64,000 nucleotides of DNA, from contig CM051512.1 in the NCBI GenBank assembly GCA_028015205.1, positions 19,065,139 to 19,129,138 on the forward strand. The letters are read 5' to 3'. The notes beneath the pieces were generated by a model that ran no database searches, was not told the DNA's origin, and saw nothing but the letters and a program-made list of their open reading frames with translations. This document shows positions 11,450 to 24,159 of the stretch, piece by piece. The position numbers were made by a program, and so were the translations under genes. The DNA comes from Mytilisepta virgata (Eukaryota > Mollusca > Bivalvia > Mytilida > Mytilidae). Position 1 is the first letter of the stretch; every line of letters begins with the position of its first letter.

Positions 11450-11816
11450 TAGCCCTTTTCCGAAACTCATATCAGGATTCTGACTAAAAATTATAATTTG
11501 AAGCAAGTTATTTCCCTTGCTGGGATGTAGTACTGCATCGCTGCAATGAAGAGTAAAGCATGAACTGTTTTTTAAAACTTGTTGATTTGCACGTAATGTC
11601 TGGTTTATATAAATTTGGGAACTACTTACGATGTTTTTGCTTCCAACATACTTCTAATCAAACTTTATAATTCTGGAAATATTTGTATATCAAAGTAATA
11701 AATAATTTCTATTTACTTCCTACTGGTTGCTCTGCACTGCAGCAAACCTGTACTACATCCCAGCAACAGAAATAATTTTAATTTTAATGTTGAAAATGAG
11801 TTTCCGAAAAGGGCTA
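11450..11816. mobile_element. TA-flanked MITE with long terminal inverted repeats
   Basis: The left end TATAGCCCTTTTCCGAAACTC is mirrored by GAGTTTCCGAAAAGGGCTATA at the right end. Similarity continues inward, for example TTGCTGGGATGTAGTACTGC on the left against CTGTACTACATCCCAGCAA on the right, giving inverted repeats of roughly 90 bp with indels. TA at 11450-11451 and 11815-11816 would be the target duplication, suggesting a Tc1/mariner-type parent. No coding capacity. Confidence 0.8.
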
Positions 11817-13166
11817 TAATGTAATTGGGAAAATTGCTGATGTTTCGGTCAGCCAACATATTTGGATGTAAAATGTAGCAGTGGCACTATAAGTTAGATA
11901 TATCGTACATGTATAAAGCTGTATTGTCAATTTGATATTTAATATTTATACACATATGAGTATTCTGACAATCAAAAGTCAGCTCCACTTGACATAATGA
12001 CTCTTTAAAACATTGACATCAAATTTTCATTTGTGATGTAAAAAATTTGGGGTAATTTGTATGGTATTTTTTAACTGTATCAATGGGGTACCGTACGGTA
12101 AGCTCAGTAAGCTCTGGTATATATTTTAGTAGGTATATTTTTCATGGTTAAGGAAATTTTTATTGTTTCAAGGACATCGAACTATATTGGTTTGTTATTA
12201 TTGAGTAACTCATAGGATTAGACATGACAGACATATTCTAGAGTATATTGGTTCACTTCATCCATAGAAATAACAAAAATTGGTACATGTACATAATTTA
12301 TTCATCAGAATATAGCGTCATAAACCTAGCTAGTCTATTGTATCAAATTTTTTTTTTTTTAAATTGAGGACTATATTATTTAGCTAAGGTTCTGCAGCAA
12401 ATTCGATTATTCTTTTTGATGGGAAATTCTAACATGCTGAAATTTATCAAGAAAAATCTTCAAAGCGTAATTTCTGCATTTGTATTCTTGTTGCATGTTA
12501 AAAGACATTAGTGTTTAAGAAGCTAGAATCTTTCTTCACATTAGAAGAAGGAAATGAGGCTATCATTGCATTTAGAACAAACTTTTATTATCGAATTTTA
12601 ACGAAATTGCATCAGAATGATATTATCGATAAAGATGACACCAATGCCCTAAGTTCTTCAAAGGATCGATCAGATTACCATCGGGAAATGCAGTTTATTG
12701 TGCATCCGTTACAAATTACTGAACGGCTCAAAAGTTCTTCACATGATTTTATGTTAAATTAACTCATAGAATTTCCTTATGTATAAATTTATTGGATTCT
12801 AAGAAGATTTAGATGGTTCCTGCCTTGCTGAATTGCAGCAGACACCCAGTAATAAATCATTGTGGCTATATGTCTTATAGTGTAATATTACTCGTGGATG
12901 TCCGATGATACAAGTCTCCTTCTGTCTGCATAATACTACTTGTATCTGTCAAGGTCTCGATGTCATTCCCCTATTCCTGCAAGTCACCAAGTATTGGCCA
13001 GTGTTGGCCGAATTTCAAACTGTCAGCTTGAACGTATAGCTGTAAAGTTGTGCATGAGAAATATATCACTGTAAAGCACAAGAAATTCAGATTTTAGAAC
13101 TGCAAATATTCACAAAATGAGCCTGAAGTAAAAGTTTCTTTGATCACCATTTGCTTACTTTTGGAA
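11817..13166. other. Unannotated intron apart from the open frame at 12511-12762
   Basis: AT-rich with short A and T runs. Nothing else supported. The neighbouring stretches 3296-3884, 4278-5056, 6793-7089 and 11011-11449 are similar. Confidence 0.5.
12511..12762 (+). pseudogene. Possible CARD/death-fold domain fragment
   Basis: An open frame of about 84 codons, open from 12502, with no credible ATG at the start. Residues about 28-66 read RILTKLHQNDIIDKDDTNAL then SSSKDRSDYHREMQFIV. That follows the pattern of CARD and related death-fold helices: a hydrophobic helix, a short loop with D-[KE]-[DE]-D, a small polar stretch, then D-R-x-D/x-x-x-x-L. Composition is unlike the AT-rich chance frames nearby. 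Bivalves have expanded CARD and death-domain families, so a stray or retro-inserted fragment is plausible. I see no splice context that I trust. Low confidence; the alternative is chance. Confidence 0.25.
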
Positions 13167-13321
13167 CTCCGAACTTAATTGACAAGGATTGCCAATTTTC
13201 CTACCGAAGGTCGTGGTTATCTCCGGGTACTCCATCTTCCTCCACCAATAAAAACTGGCCGCCACGATTATAGCCAAATGTGCTGAAAACGGCGTAAAAA
13301 CCCCAACTGAACAAACAAACT
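13167..13321 (+). mobile_element. tRNA-derived SINE (S1), 5'-truncated
   Basis: Begins at TTAATTGACAAGGATTGCCA, continues through CTCCGGGTACTCC and ACCAATAAAAACTGGCCGCC, and ends AACTGAACAAACAAAC. The tRNA-like head is missing. Same 3' body as the full copy at 25822. Confidence 0.85.
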
Positions 13322-13714
13322 TACTTTTGGAGGAAAGCTGAGAAAGGGGATATACACAAATGTATACATCTTACTTTACAATAAATTCCTAATATGGGTT
13401 GAAAATGACAGTTACTTCTATGAAATACATGTACATATTCTCAGCTTTCATTTAAGCCCTTAAATGTTACTTTTACCGTTGTAGTATTGTATCTACGTAC
13501 TCCAACAAATTTTATTTCACATTTCAGTTTTTTTAGGAACTATATGATACTCCGTGACCAATTGACCCGGAAGTTTTGAACGAGACCCAAAATAATCCTG
13601 TTTTTCTACATCTCTCACCATGCTCATTATAATACAACTACTATACATGGTAGTTGTAATGGAAACAGGTTTCTATCTGTCAACAATTCACTGCTTGGCG
13701 GGGATACTAGATAT

Positions 13715-14045
13715 TCTTTTTCAGCATAATACTGCTTGTAGGGGCCCAGATTCTCTGTCAGCATAAAACTGCTTGTAGGAGCCCAGATTCTCTGTCTGTC
13801 AGCATAATACTGCTTGTAGGGGCCCAGATTCTACTTGTAGGGACCCAGATTCTCTGTCAGTATAATACTGCTTGTAGGGGCCAGATTCTCTGTCATCATA
13901 ATACTGCTTGTGAGGGCCCAGATTCTCTGTCTGTCAGCATAATTATACTTGTAGGGAATACAATTGCAAGTCTCCACCTGTTACCATTAAACTTCATTTA
14001 GGGTATACAAGTTACCATCGGTCAGCATAAAACTACTGGTAGGGG
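13715..14045 (+). repeat. Degenerate 37-40 bp tandem array
   Basis: Repeats of CAGCATAATACTGCTTGTAG followed by GGGCCCAGATTCTCTGT occur at about 13723, 13760, 13800, 13858, 13895 and 13936, with a last weak unit near 14018. A single related motif sits near 12915. Spacing is irregular because of internal duplications. Confidence 0.8.
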
Positions 14046-15875
14046 ATGCATTTCTCAACCTGACGGCGTTTCAACAAGTCTGTTAACATTCAAGTATTAT
14101 ACTTGACGCTGTTTGACTTCCTACGTGTATACATATTCTATTTTTGAAAAATTTATTGATGTTTTTCTGATCTCTCCTTCTGTCAGCATGATTAGGAGTT
14201 GAAAATAACACTACTCCGGGACGTGTGTTTTTTTTATATATGGGCTACTTTTATCATATTTTGTGATACATGTAGTTAAAGCACAATGTGCAACTGAATT
14301 TTCATCTCATAACCTATATTGTAACATGTACTATTTTGGAATTGAATAGGGATGGCTTTTTTAAAAGAGCTAATATAATCTCGGCAAAAGGGATATAATG
14401 CTATTAATCGACCGTAAACATGTATATCTTAGATTATAAATATTGAGACCCTAGAAGTTTTTTCTAGTACATTTCCATAAGCATGGATGAAAGTACAGAA
14501 GGTGCCAAAAACTGGAAATTAGGAAGAATCCAATATTTTATACAGGAATATATAAAGACTAGTCAAAATCCGAAAATCTGGCAAATTACAGAAAACTTTC
14601 AGGCATTCATAAGTTTTAGGTACTGAAAAGTCCAGGGCTCGTGATTGTTTTATGTTAAAATTTGGGGTTTAGTAATGCTAGTAATATGACTGCATGTCTA
14701 TGATGTATAATGATGTATATGTATGTAAGTCTAAGTGTTGATCTTGTTGTATTTTTCTAATTTAAAAAAAAAAAGAATTGCACTTTTGAATTTTGAGTAT
14801 TTTAATGGTGCAAAGTCTTATCTTAGAATCTCATGAGAAAGTTGATATATGTAAATGTATGACTTTCAGAATCTTCATTGGATCAAAGAAATATATATAT
14901 GCAAGTTTGTGTCTAGTCTGTTAAAACATGTAATGTGTAGGCTTATATCTATAATGCATATTATGGGGATAATCACCATCAGTTGTAAATGCTTTTATTT
15001 TTGTATCTTTAACATCATCAGATGACAGTTTTCAATTTAACAAACGCGTTTCGATGATTGCTGTTCAGGGAAGACATAGATATAATATAAGGGTTGAGTA
15101 TTCCTGTAAAAGTTCTTTGATAAATAAACAGTTGCATCTACTATTGTAAATTCCAGATTGGGCCATTCAAATTTCATGTACTCTTACAAAGAAAAATGTG
15201 AGGTCTGTGGGATTTAAAAATTTTTCTTCCATTTTATCTGTTTATCACAAAACAGCTAGAAATTACAGCTGTAATTTAATGAAAAGGCTATTGTTTTTGT
15301 GTCTGTTAGCGTTACGAAAATGCACTAGAAAAAAATTTAAAAATTTAAATTACCTATAGATAAGGGTTAGGCAATTTTATAAAAAAAAAGCTTCCAAGAT
15401 ATTTTTATATACATTGCATGTATATAGGAATGTCTTTTTGGCTTTTACAGTGCTTATCTAAAATCTTGAGGTTGATGCAGAAAATTAGGGTTATACATGT
15501 AGGGCAGTTTGATTAAAAGAAGTCTTCCTATTTGGCTTCACATTTCCTTATATAAGTCACATCCATCGCTTAGATATCTTATGTTGACATAGTGTTGCAG
15601 CACCAAATCAACTTTGTCCCAAAGATTTCCTGTTATTGAGAGTGAAAATCAATTATAAATATTCATAAAGTTATGGATCAATAAATATTTCCTGAAAATT
15701 GTCCATTATGATAGTAAAGAAGGATATCTTTCTTAATCGATAAATATGAATGGCAATTACTAACTATGATGCAACCTGTTTGTACACATAGATACCACAT
15801 GATACAAATTTTGGTACACGCACATTATTAATAAGCACATTTTTGTGGTTTTCTTCTTGTCACAAACTTTATTAC

Positions 15876-16250
15876 GGATGCTAGCTGGTCATGTTTTGGT
15901 CTTTTTGTCAAATTTTCAGAATCCTCTGGTTTTATCCATTTCTTAAACATGAATTTTTTTCCCCGTGAACCCCCACTTTTTCTGTTATAATTCAATCATA
16001 TATTTGACAAAATTTTATGCAATCCTATTTATTTTTCATACATCTTTCAGAGACTGAAGTTGTCAATGCAAAGACAAGGAAAAATCCAGAGAAAACCCAT
16101 TTCCTGCAAATTTTCAAGGCCTTATAGCTCTAAAATGAGCACATGAACCTATATTTTTTTCTTGCTTATTTGTTTACTATTCATATGTTCTCTCAAACTA
16201 AAACACCTATTTCAAATCCTATTTATTTCCTATTAGACCAGCGATCATCC
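15876..16250 (-). mobile_element. piggyBac-like MITE (R2), copy 1
   Basis: Terminal inverted repeats GGATGCTAGCTGGTC (left) and GACCAGCGATCATCC (right), flanked by TTAC on the left and TTAA on the right. It is the inverse of the copy at 50491-50889, which has TTAA on both sides. About 375 bp, no coding capacity. The left target tetranucleotide has one substitution, so this copy is older. Confidence 0.75.
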
Positions 16251-17216
16251 TTAAATTATATGAGAAAGAATGGATATGGAGTGAAATGTCAAGAATATGT
16301 ACATGAGATACTTACCCATGTTATACTGGAATGATGTACAAAGCAGTTAAATTTGTATTGCAGTTCTTCATCTTGCATTCATTGTCTTGAAAGTTGTAGC
16401 ATAAAAGCACATTAACATGGATTTTTACTGGGATTTATTTGATTTTATGTAGAATAAAGATTTTTAATAGTAATAAATGATGGAAAACTAAGTAATTTGA
16501 ACAAAAGTTGAGCTAGCCTCTAATTATTCAGTTAATTATCCTCTAATTAAACGAGTTACATCTATGTCTGAATGTGTTGACTGTATCATCATGATCACGT
16601 ATGGTACTCAATAAAGATGTGACATCCATTGTATTGATCAAGTTTAGTCTGTTTGTACAAAGTTGTGTTGTAAATGCATGAAACAATGCAAGTTTGAAAA
16701 AACTAAAGATGCATATACACTGTATACAAATAACATCCCTCCCCCCCCCCCTTCCCCCTCCCACCATTTCAATGCATATGTTTATGGCACTTTTCAACAG
16801 TAACTATTACTGTCTCCCTGATGACTCCCAATACTACATAATTTTTGATTTTGTAATTTTCTAGTGATAACACATACAATGTAATTAATCAAATGTATGT
16901 TTTTCATTGAATACTTACCGGTAAGTTTGTGATTACCATTTACCCAGGAAACACATGATAGTTAATATCTGACAAATATATTGAAACCACAGTAGACTGG
17001 CACTTGTGTATTTGGTTTCTGAAGTTCTATTTTGTTAGTACGAGTGAAACAATACATTGTTTGAAGAAGTTCATTTATAAATTAGTACACTATAAATACA
17101 GAGCTTTCAGACAAGTAAATAGGTGGTAGGCGGCGGATTTCCAGCTGCTATTGTGCTTTAGCCATTTACTTTGGTAAACTTTCAATATACGTCCATTTTG
17201 CTGAACTAGTATACAT

Positions 17217-17365
17217 TATTGTTTAGGGACCAGCTGAAGCCCACCTCCGAGCGCAGGATTTTCTCGCTGCATTGAAGACCCATTGGTAGCCTTGAGGTGT
17301 TTTCTGCTCTTTGGTCGTGTTGTTATCTCTTTGACACATTCCCCGTTTCCATTCTCTATTCTATT
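17217..17365 (+). repeat. Dispersed bivalve-type repeat fragment
   Basis: Contains CCTTGAGGTGTTTTCTGCTC, TTTGGTCGTGTTGTTATCTC and ACACATTCCCCGTTTCCATTC. A shorter relative (TTTTCTGCTCTTTGG ... CCGGTTTCTATTCTCTATTC) lies at 36168-36237. I know this motif as a common mussel repeat; its class is unclear to me. Confidence 0.55.
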
Positions 17366-19129
17366 GTAGATAGCCTTCTATTTTAACAGTTTGGTACATT
17401 TAATTCAAGAACTTTTAAAACTTTTATAAATATTGGAAACATGGTTTCTCAGGTACAGTTTGTGAATTATAGTCTTCATTTTGTTGATATAGGATTTGTT
17501 CCTCCTGGTGACAGCAAACTGTCAAGCGGAAAATAAAACTTAACTTAAATATTCACATTGTTTCTCAGAAATATCAATAAAATGCTGGAAGCTTTTAGAG
17601 AGCTAAAAATGTTCTCATATCCTCCTACGGGGAAACATATTTTAAAGTTTGCTGACGTCTTATGAGAGGGCATGGCTGCAAAAGTCATTTATCAACTGTG
17701 TTTTCAGCAATAAAATTGCACTGAAAAGATTTTTCAGTCACATTATTAAATCACAAATGATTGAGTAGTTTTATTGCATAAATCATTGTTTTTAAAGTTG
17801 TATCAAATATCATATGCTTAAGTAAATCAACAATTTATCAGCAAGTAGTAAAGATTTCCAATCAGGGAAAAGAAACCATTGAATTATGCACTTTAAATAA
17901 ATCAGGTTTTTTTCTACTATCAAGTTACATAGTTGTATTTTGGTAGATTGGGCCAATTCAATAAATATATCTAGACATTGCTTAGATTATTTACCAATTT
18001 TCTGCTTAAAAGATGATTTCATCGAAGTAATCAAACAGAGATGATAGAGCTGTGCTCGGAAGTGGTTATCAGTAATTGTATAGAACTGTAGCTTGGTTTT
18101 ACGTAATTAAGAAATTAATGATTAAAGACGATTGAAAAGGTCTAAACTACAGATGCAATATACCAGTATATATATATATATACCTTCGGTTTGGTAGTGT
18201 CATATCTCAGTGGGCAGTTCAAGACTTGTTTTACATCAACCAATTTGAGTAAATTGTTTTTACCTTAACTTGATTGAGATGGAGAATATGATTTAGATGG
18301 CGGCATTCGTAATTGTACTTTGTCATGAAAAACAAAATAAAATAGATGTTATTCTTGTGCAGGAATAATTCATGGGTTTTTGTAATAGGATAACTCAGAG
18401 TTTTGCGGTTTGGTTATTTTTAACCATATTCTTTAGAGAAAAAAATCCCAGTTGTAGGGTGGATGGCTGCATGGTTGGGCGGATGTCCCCGATCATTAAT
18501 AAATGAAAATTCAGTTTGCTATCAACTTGATGGTGTATTTCTTGTCCGATATACAAAATATGTACAATTTTTTTTGGTAAATATTACTAATTGGTAGCCC
18601 CTCTACACCTCTGAAATTAATAAAAATTGATGTCCAACAAAATAGAATGAAACCACTGTAGTTGTCCTACATGTCGCTATCCATGAAGTACCAAGAAAAT
18701 AACATTAATCTGTTTGATTATAGTGATGTAAGACATATTGATTTCTTATAATTGTTCTCTATTATGTGACAGTAAAATTGTAATTATTTAGTATTGTGTT
18801 TCACAGTGTCAGTCTCATAGGAGTTTGTTGTATAACCATATAACAAGATTATTATTATATACCCAGACAAAGCAATAAACAAGAAGTATAAACTAGTATG
18901 TACTAAAATGGTTGTTTTGTCTTTGGTTCGAGTCATTACTGGTTTTTTTTTTATTTGAGAATTGTTTATATTTGTCTGTGGAATTGATTTTTCAAAATTT
19001 GAATACGTTGTCTAATCACTTAGCTGAAAGATGCAATTATCTAAGTTGTAACTAAAACAATTGAAATTATCTGATTTTATTCAGATATGTCTTCAGGAGA
19101 AACAAAAATATTTGTCCTATGGAATTTTC

Positions 19130-19738
19130 AATCTAAAAGGGAGATAACTTTTTAACTTAGTTAAACAAAGCACTCTGTTGAAAAATCTTCTTGTCTGAAA
19201 CCACTAAGAGAAATGGTCCTTAGGTGGTCCTCTTTCAGATTAATGTCCGATGACCCGGAATGTCAACAAAAATGGCCATCACAGCTTAACTTAGTTGAAC
19301 ATAGGACCCTTTGGGAAAATTTAATTTGCAATCACCATACCCTCTAATCAGAGACCAATTGGTCAATTGGGACCAGACTTGGCAGCAATGGTCATTAGAT
19401 GGCCCCCTTTCATAAATGTCTCCGCTGACCTGGCCTGTCAGTCAAGATGGCCACCAAAGCTGAACTTAGTTTAACATAGGACACTATGGGAAAATTCAAT
19501 TTGCACTCACCTTAAACTTGGCCATTTGGAACCAAATAATACCAGCAATGGTCCTCTTTCAGAAGTGTGTTTGATAACCTTGAATGTAAACTAGATGGCC
19601 ACCACACCCTAACTTTGTTTAACATTGAACCTTTGGGAAAACTAGCCAAGATAACTGCTACACTTAAATTATCAGTCCTGCTGAAGGTGGACAAGTTAAA
19701 TCTAGGTGAGTGATACAGGCTCTTGAGAGCCTCTAGTT
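19130..19738 (+). mobile_element. HINE-like element, AGCTCACC superfamily, 5'-truncated
   Basis: Units of about 160-178 bp contain TGGTCCTTAGGTGGTCCTC, GATGACCCGGAATGTCAAC and AATGGCCATCACAGC. The 3' end AGGTGAGTGATACAGGCTC-TTGA-GAGCCT (stem AGGCTC/GAGCCT) then CTAGTT matches the end of 21711-23627. The same units occur at 37915-38968. The palindromic 5' end is not found here. Confidence 0.6.
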
Positions 19739-19920
19739 GAAGTGTACAAATATAACTTTTATAAAAAATTGAAAATTGTTTATGTTTTCTTGAACAGCAC
19801 ATCAATTCTAACATTTAGACTTTCAAAACTGCCAAATTTCCATTCCACAAACTGAGGTTTACAGACAGTAGTAAGAAGATTTTTTTTGTTCATTGTGTGG
19901 ATGTGTCCTGCTGAAGTGAA

Positions 19921-20166
19921 GGCCACAGTGGCTGAATGGTCTAGGTAACAACTAATGATGACTAACCTGTCAACACTAAGATTGCATTGTGAGTTAAAAT
20001 CCAACTTGTGGTGAGATGTGTTTGACTTCAATCTCAATTGACAAGGATTATCAATTTTCATGTTGTAGGTCGTGGTTCTCTCCACATATGTCTCCTTCTG
20101 CCTTCACCAATAAAAATGGCTGCCACGATAAAGCAAATTAAAAGTGCTGTAGAACCCCAATAAAGC
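19921..20166 (+). mobile_element. tRNA-derived SINE (S1), old full-length copy
   Basis: The head GGCCACAGTGGCTGAATGGTC keeps a recognisable A-box, and the B-box is decayed (GAGTTAAAATCC). The body has TTGACAAGGATTATCAATTT and ACCAATAAAAATGGCTGCCA, and the tail is lost. Many substitutions against the copy at 25822. Confidence 0.75.
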
Positions 20167-21140
20167 CAATTAAACCTTTAATTATACAGTACTCGGACCA
20201 TAATAGTTTATGACCATATATGTAAATTATATTTATTTTTGATCAAAAGTGACTTTAACAAAAATTTTAAAGTAGGAATTATCAACATCTGCAACATTTA
20301 CAAGAACCAAGTGGTCATTCATGGTCCAGATACCATAATGTAGAAATTTTAAACAAAAATTGTATTAGGTCTTTTACTGCAGAAAAAAAGTCACAATACC
20401 ATAAATTGTGCATTGTACCTATTTTTTGCAGTTTCTTGTTTATTGAGAAAAATAAAGTGCAATGTGTTTTTTTTTAGTATCACTATCTATAGACATTTTT
20501 ATTGCAGATTATGATTCAGTTGACATGTTTAATTATATAATATTGTAGATGTTGGGATTTGATAACAGGGAGATAAAAATGAGCTAATGGTTTATTGTCA
20601 TTAATGCATCTCAAATGGATTATTGAAATTACATCATTAGATTTGCCACTGTAAAATTTGAGACTTTGGAGAAAGATTCCATATATATATATTTTTATCA
20701 CACATCTGATCATCAGTAATCAATTTAAGTCTGCTGTCAAAAATGTCGTTTCAACATAACCTTACTAATAGGAGAAGTCTTTCTTGTTTGTGTCCCCAGT
20801 GTGTGTTATAACAAGCAAACAGAGTTTAAATGGAAATTTTTAAGATTAAAGATGTCTTCCATTGAAATGTCACAGCATATTTATTTGTAAGGGTGAAATT
20901 TGCATATGTTGACCTTCATTGGGTTGAATTTAAGGTCTGGATACTAGTGTACAGCTTTGGCCCACATCATTTACCAAATACATACTATTAACTGTCAAGT
21001 GATCTAACCTATATCTTGAGATGGCCTTTCGATTGTTTGCGTTTATAATGTTTAAGACTTGCGAGAATTATAGATGCAACGATTCACTGTAGAGTACTGA
21101 ATCAGGGTATGTCACGGTTTGATACACAGTACATAGGGGC

Positions 21141-21364
21141 TTTTTTTTTTGGGTAAAAATTTAAATTTTTGAAAAAAAGGGAGGGGGTCAAAAGTTCTAT
21201 CCTCAACTAATCCATAACTGCTCAAAGCAATTTGATAAAACTTTCTCTGTGCATTAACTTTAATGCAGAGGTGTGTATATATATTTCATTTTTAAAAAAT
21301 TTTAACATCTTTTGTAAAAATTTACATCCTCAGGCGACACATGTCTTCTTGGAAGACTCACACA
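21141..21364 (+). mobile_element. HINE-like element, GTGTCGCC family, 3' part
   Basis: One array unit (TTCTATCCTCAACTAATCC, CTCTGTGCATTAACTTTAATG) and the 3' terminus CTCAGGCGACACAT with the hairpin GTCTTC-TTG-GAAGAC and TCACACA. It matches the 3' end of the element at 7090-11010. The 5' end is missing. Confidence 0.75.
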
Positions 21365-21710
21365 TTTTCATTAATATGTAGGAAAATTAATCCAACATAT
21401 AATTTCTTTAATATATAATGCTAAGATAAGATGAAAAGTTTTATTTGAACATCAGGAAACAGATGTAAAGAGGAAGGGTCAATTACAGTTCTGAGATAAT
21501 TAACTGTAATAAATGTTTATTATAGCTTTCTCCACACTTCCATTTACACCTCTAAAACAATTACGAATCCCAGGACAAAAGATAAACCACAATTTCCAAG
21601 TCCAGTTATTATTGCCTGACTTGGTTTCAAAAGCCATTGAAAGTGTTGATAAAATAATTCGTGGGTAAATTATTGAATTGTATCTATATTGAGTACTTTT
21701 TAGCTCACCT

Positions 21711-23627
21711 GGCCGAAGGCCATGTGAGCTATTGCCATCACCTGGCGTCCGTCGTCGTCCGTCGTCGTCTGTCGTCGTCGTTAACAATTTTTCAAAACTC
21801 TTCTCCTCTGAAACTACTTGACCAATTGGAACCATACTTGGTATGAATGTTCTTTGGGGTATCCTGCATAGAACTGATGTGGGGATTTTTGATCCGTTGA
21901 AAAACATGGCCGCTGTTACTAAAAATAGAACATAGGGGTCAGAGAACAGTTTTTCGCAAATATCTCAAAAATCATTAGGTTATGGCAAATTCTGGCAGGT
22001 TGAAAGTGTTCAGCATGATGAGAGCTACCTGTATGCTGATTTTCGTGAAAATCTGTCAACTGATATTAGAGTTATTGCCCTTTTTTGACATTTTTGGCTT
22101 TTTTTAATGTTATTATTTCAAAAATCTTCTCCTCTGAAACTACTTGACTAATTAGAACCAAACTTGGTATGAATGTTCCTTGGGGTACCCTGCATAGAAC
22201 TGATGTTGGGATTTTTGATTCGTCGAAAAACATGGCCGCTGTTACTAAAAATAGAACATAGGGGTAAATTGCTGTTTTTTGCTAATAACTCAAAAACCAT
22301 TACAGATATCGAAAATCTGACGGGGTAAAATTGATCAGCATGACAAGATCTACCTGCCCTGAAATTTTGAAGGAAATTCCAAAACCCATTTAGGAGTTAT
22401 TGCCCTTTTTTTGTCAAATTTTCAAAATTTTAACATTTTTCGTCATTTATCTCCAAAACTATTTGAGATAGAAGTGAAATGTAAATTTGAAAAATGTTTG
22501 CCATGTTGAGATCTATCTACCCTGAAATTTTAAAGGAAATCCCAAAACCCATTTAGGAGTTGTTGCCCTTTTTTTGTCAAATTTTCAAAATTTTTTTATT
22601 AAAAAATCTTCTTCTCTGAAACTGCTGGGCCGATTGGTTTAAAACTTAATAGGAATGATCTATGACATGTCCTCTACAAACGATCTTCAATTTATTTTGA
22701 TCTGACATAAAACATGGCTGTTGTAGCTAAAAATAGAATATAGGGGTGCATGTGTTGTTTTGGGCTTATAACTTAAAAACCGTTACAGATATCAAAAATC
22801 TGACATGGGGTAAAATTGATCAGCATGACAAGATCTACCTAACCTGAAATTTTAAAGGAAATCGTAAAACCCATTTAGGAGTTATTGCCCTTTTTTCGTC
22901 AAACTTTCATAATTTAACATTTTTCGTCATTTATCTCCAAAACTATTTGAGATAGAAGTGAAATCTAAATTTGAAAAATGTTTGCCATGTTGAGATCTAC
23001 ATACCCTGAAATTTTAAAGGAAATCCCAAAACCCATTTAGGAGTTATTGCCCTTTTTTCGTCAAATTTTCAAAATTTAACATTTTTCGTCATTTATCTCC
23101 AAAACTATTTGAGATAGAAGTGAAATCTAAATTTGAAAAATGTTTGCCATGTTGAGATCTACATACCCTGAAATTTTAAAGGAAATCCCAAAACCCATTT
23201 AGGAGTTATTGCCCTTTTTTTGTCAAATTTTCAAAATTTTAACATTTTTGAATATCTCCAAAACTATTTGAGATAGAAGTGAAATATAATTGAAAAATGT
23301 TTGCCATGTTGAGATCTACCTACCCTGAAATTTTGAAGGGAATCCCAAATTCTATTTAGGAGTTATTGGTTTGTGTAATTTGAGGTCGGGTTCTGTTACA
23401 TTTATTTAAGGTTCACCCTTATTCCTGGTCAATTTTGTCAACTTCCTGCCAGGACTACCACCACCAGGGAACATATTTTAACATTAAACCTTATGAAAAA
23501 TAAATCTTCAACAAATTTTCCCTGAACAATTGAACCAATTGCAACAAACTTGGTCAAATAGTTGATTAATTGTCCAATGAAAACAGACTCCAGGTGAGTG
23601 ATACAGGCTCTGGTGAGCCTCTTGTTA
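21711..23627 (+). mobile_element. HINE-like element, AGCTCACC family, about 162-bp array
   Basis: The 5' palindrome AGCTCACCTGGCC-GAA-GGCCATGTGAGCT is followed by CCGTCGTCGTC microsatellite. The array unit ends in GAGTTATTGCCC, with anchors at 22394, 22557, 22879, 23041 and 23203 (162-163 bp, with one two-unit gap). The 3' end is CCAGGTGAGTG, then AGGCTC-TGGT-GAGCCT and CTTGTT. CCAGGTGAG is the inverse of the 5' CTCACCTGG. Confidence 0.8.
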
Positions 23628-24159
23628 ACCAGATTTTTATTGTAACTGGTGTTATTAGTTTGGCTATGTAAAGCAGGGCAATCAGGCAGGCAAGCTGAGG
23701 CAGGCAAGTGGATCAAAAAAGGAGATGAAGAAAAATCTGTTTTGCTGTCACTCAGCTTTAGTTCTTGTTTGTTGTGGACTTATATATATAGAAAGAGGGA
23801 AATATTCATGAAAATAGGAGGATATGGGGAGTGTGTCAACATGTCATAAATGTTATTTGGCAACACTAAATTTCAGACAAATCAGAGAAAAGTCAGAATG
23901 ATTTATCAGTCCCATTGTAAAAAATTTATTATTGGCACTGAGTCGTTGAAAATACATACTAGAGAAACCTCTCTATAGTAAACTACTGCATCTACTGCCT
24001 AAAAATAAGATTGTCATGAACAAATCTTGTTAAGCTGACTTGTGTATTAAAGGACACCTGTCCAGGAAGGAAAAATACTGCTATTTTCTTTAACTGTCAT
24101 ATACATGTGTTTATTTTATATCAAGAATTTATCCTTTTAAATTTGTTTAGTTTTAGTTT

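Larger units (their letters stand above)
14046..19129. other. Mostly unannotated intron
   Basis: Apart from the piggyBac-like MITE and the repeat at 17217, this holds only AT-rich sequence, a short (AT)n near 18168 and a C run at 16740. No exon seen. Confidence 0.5.
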
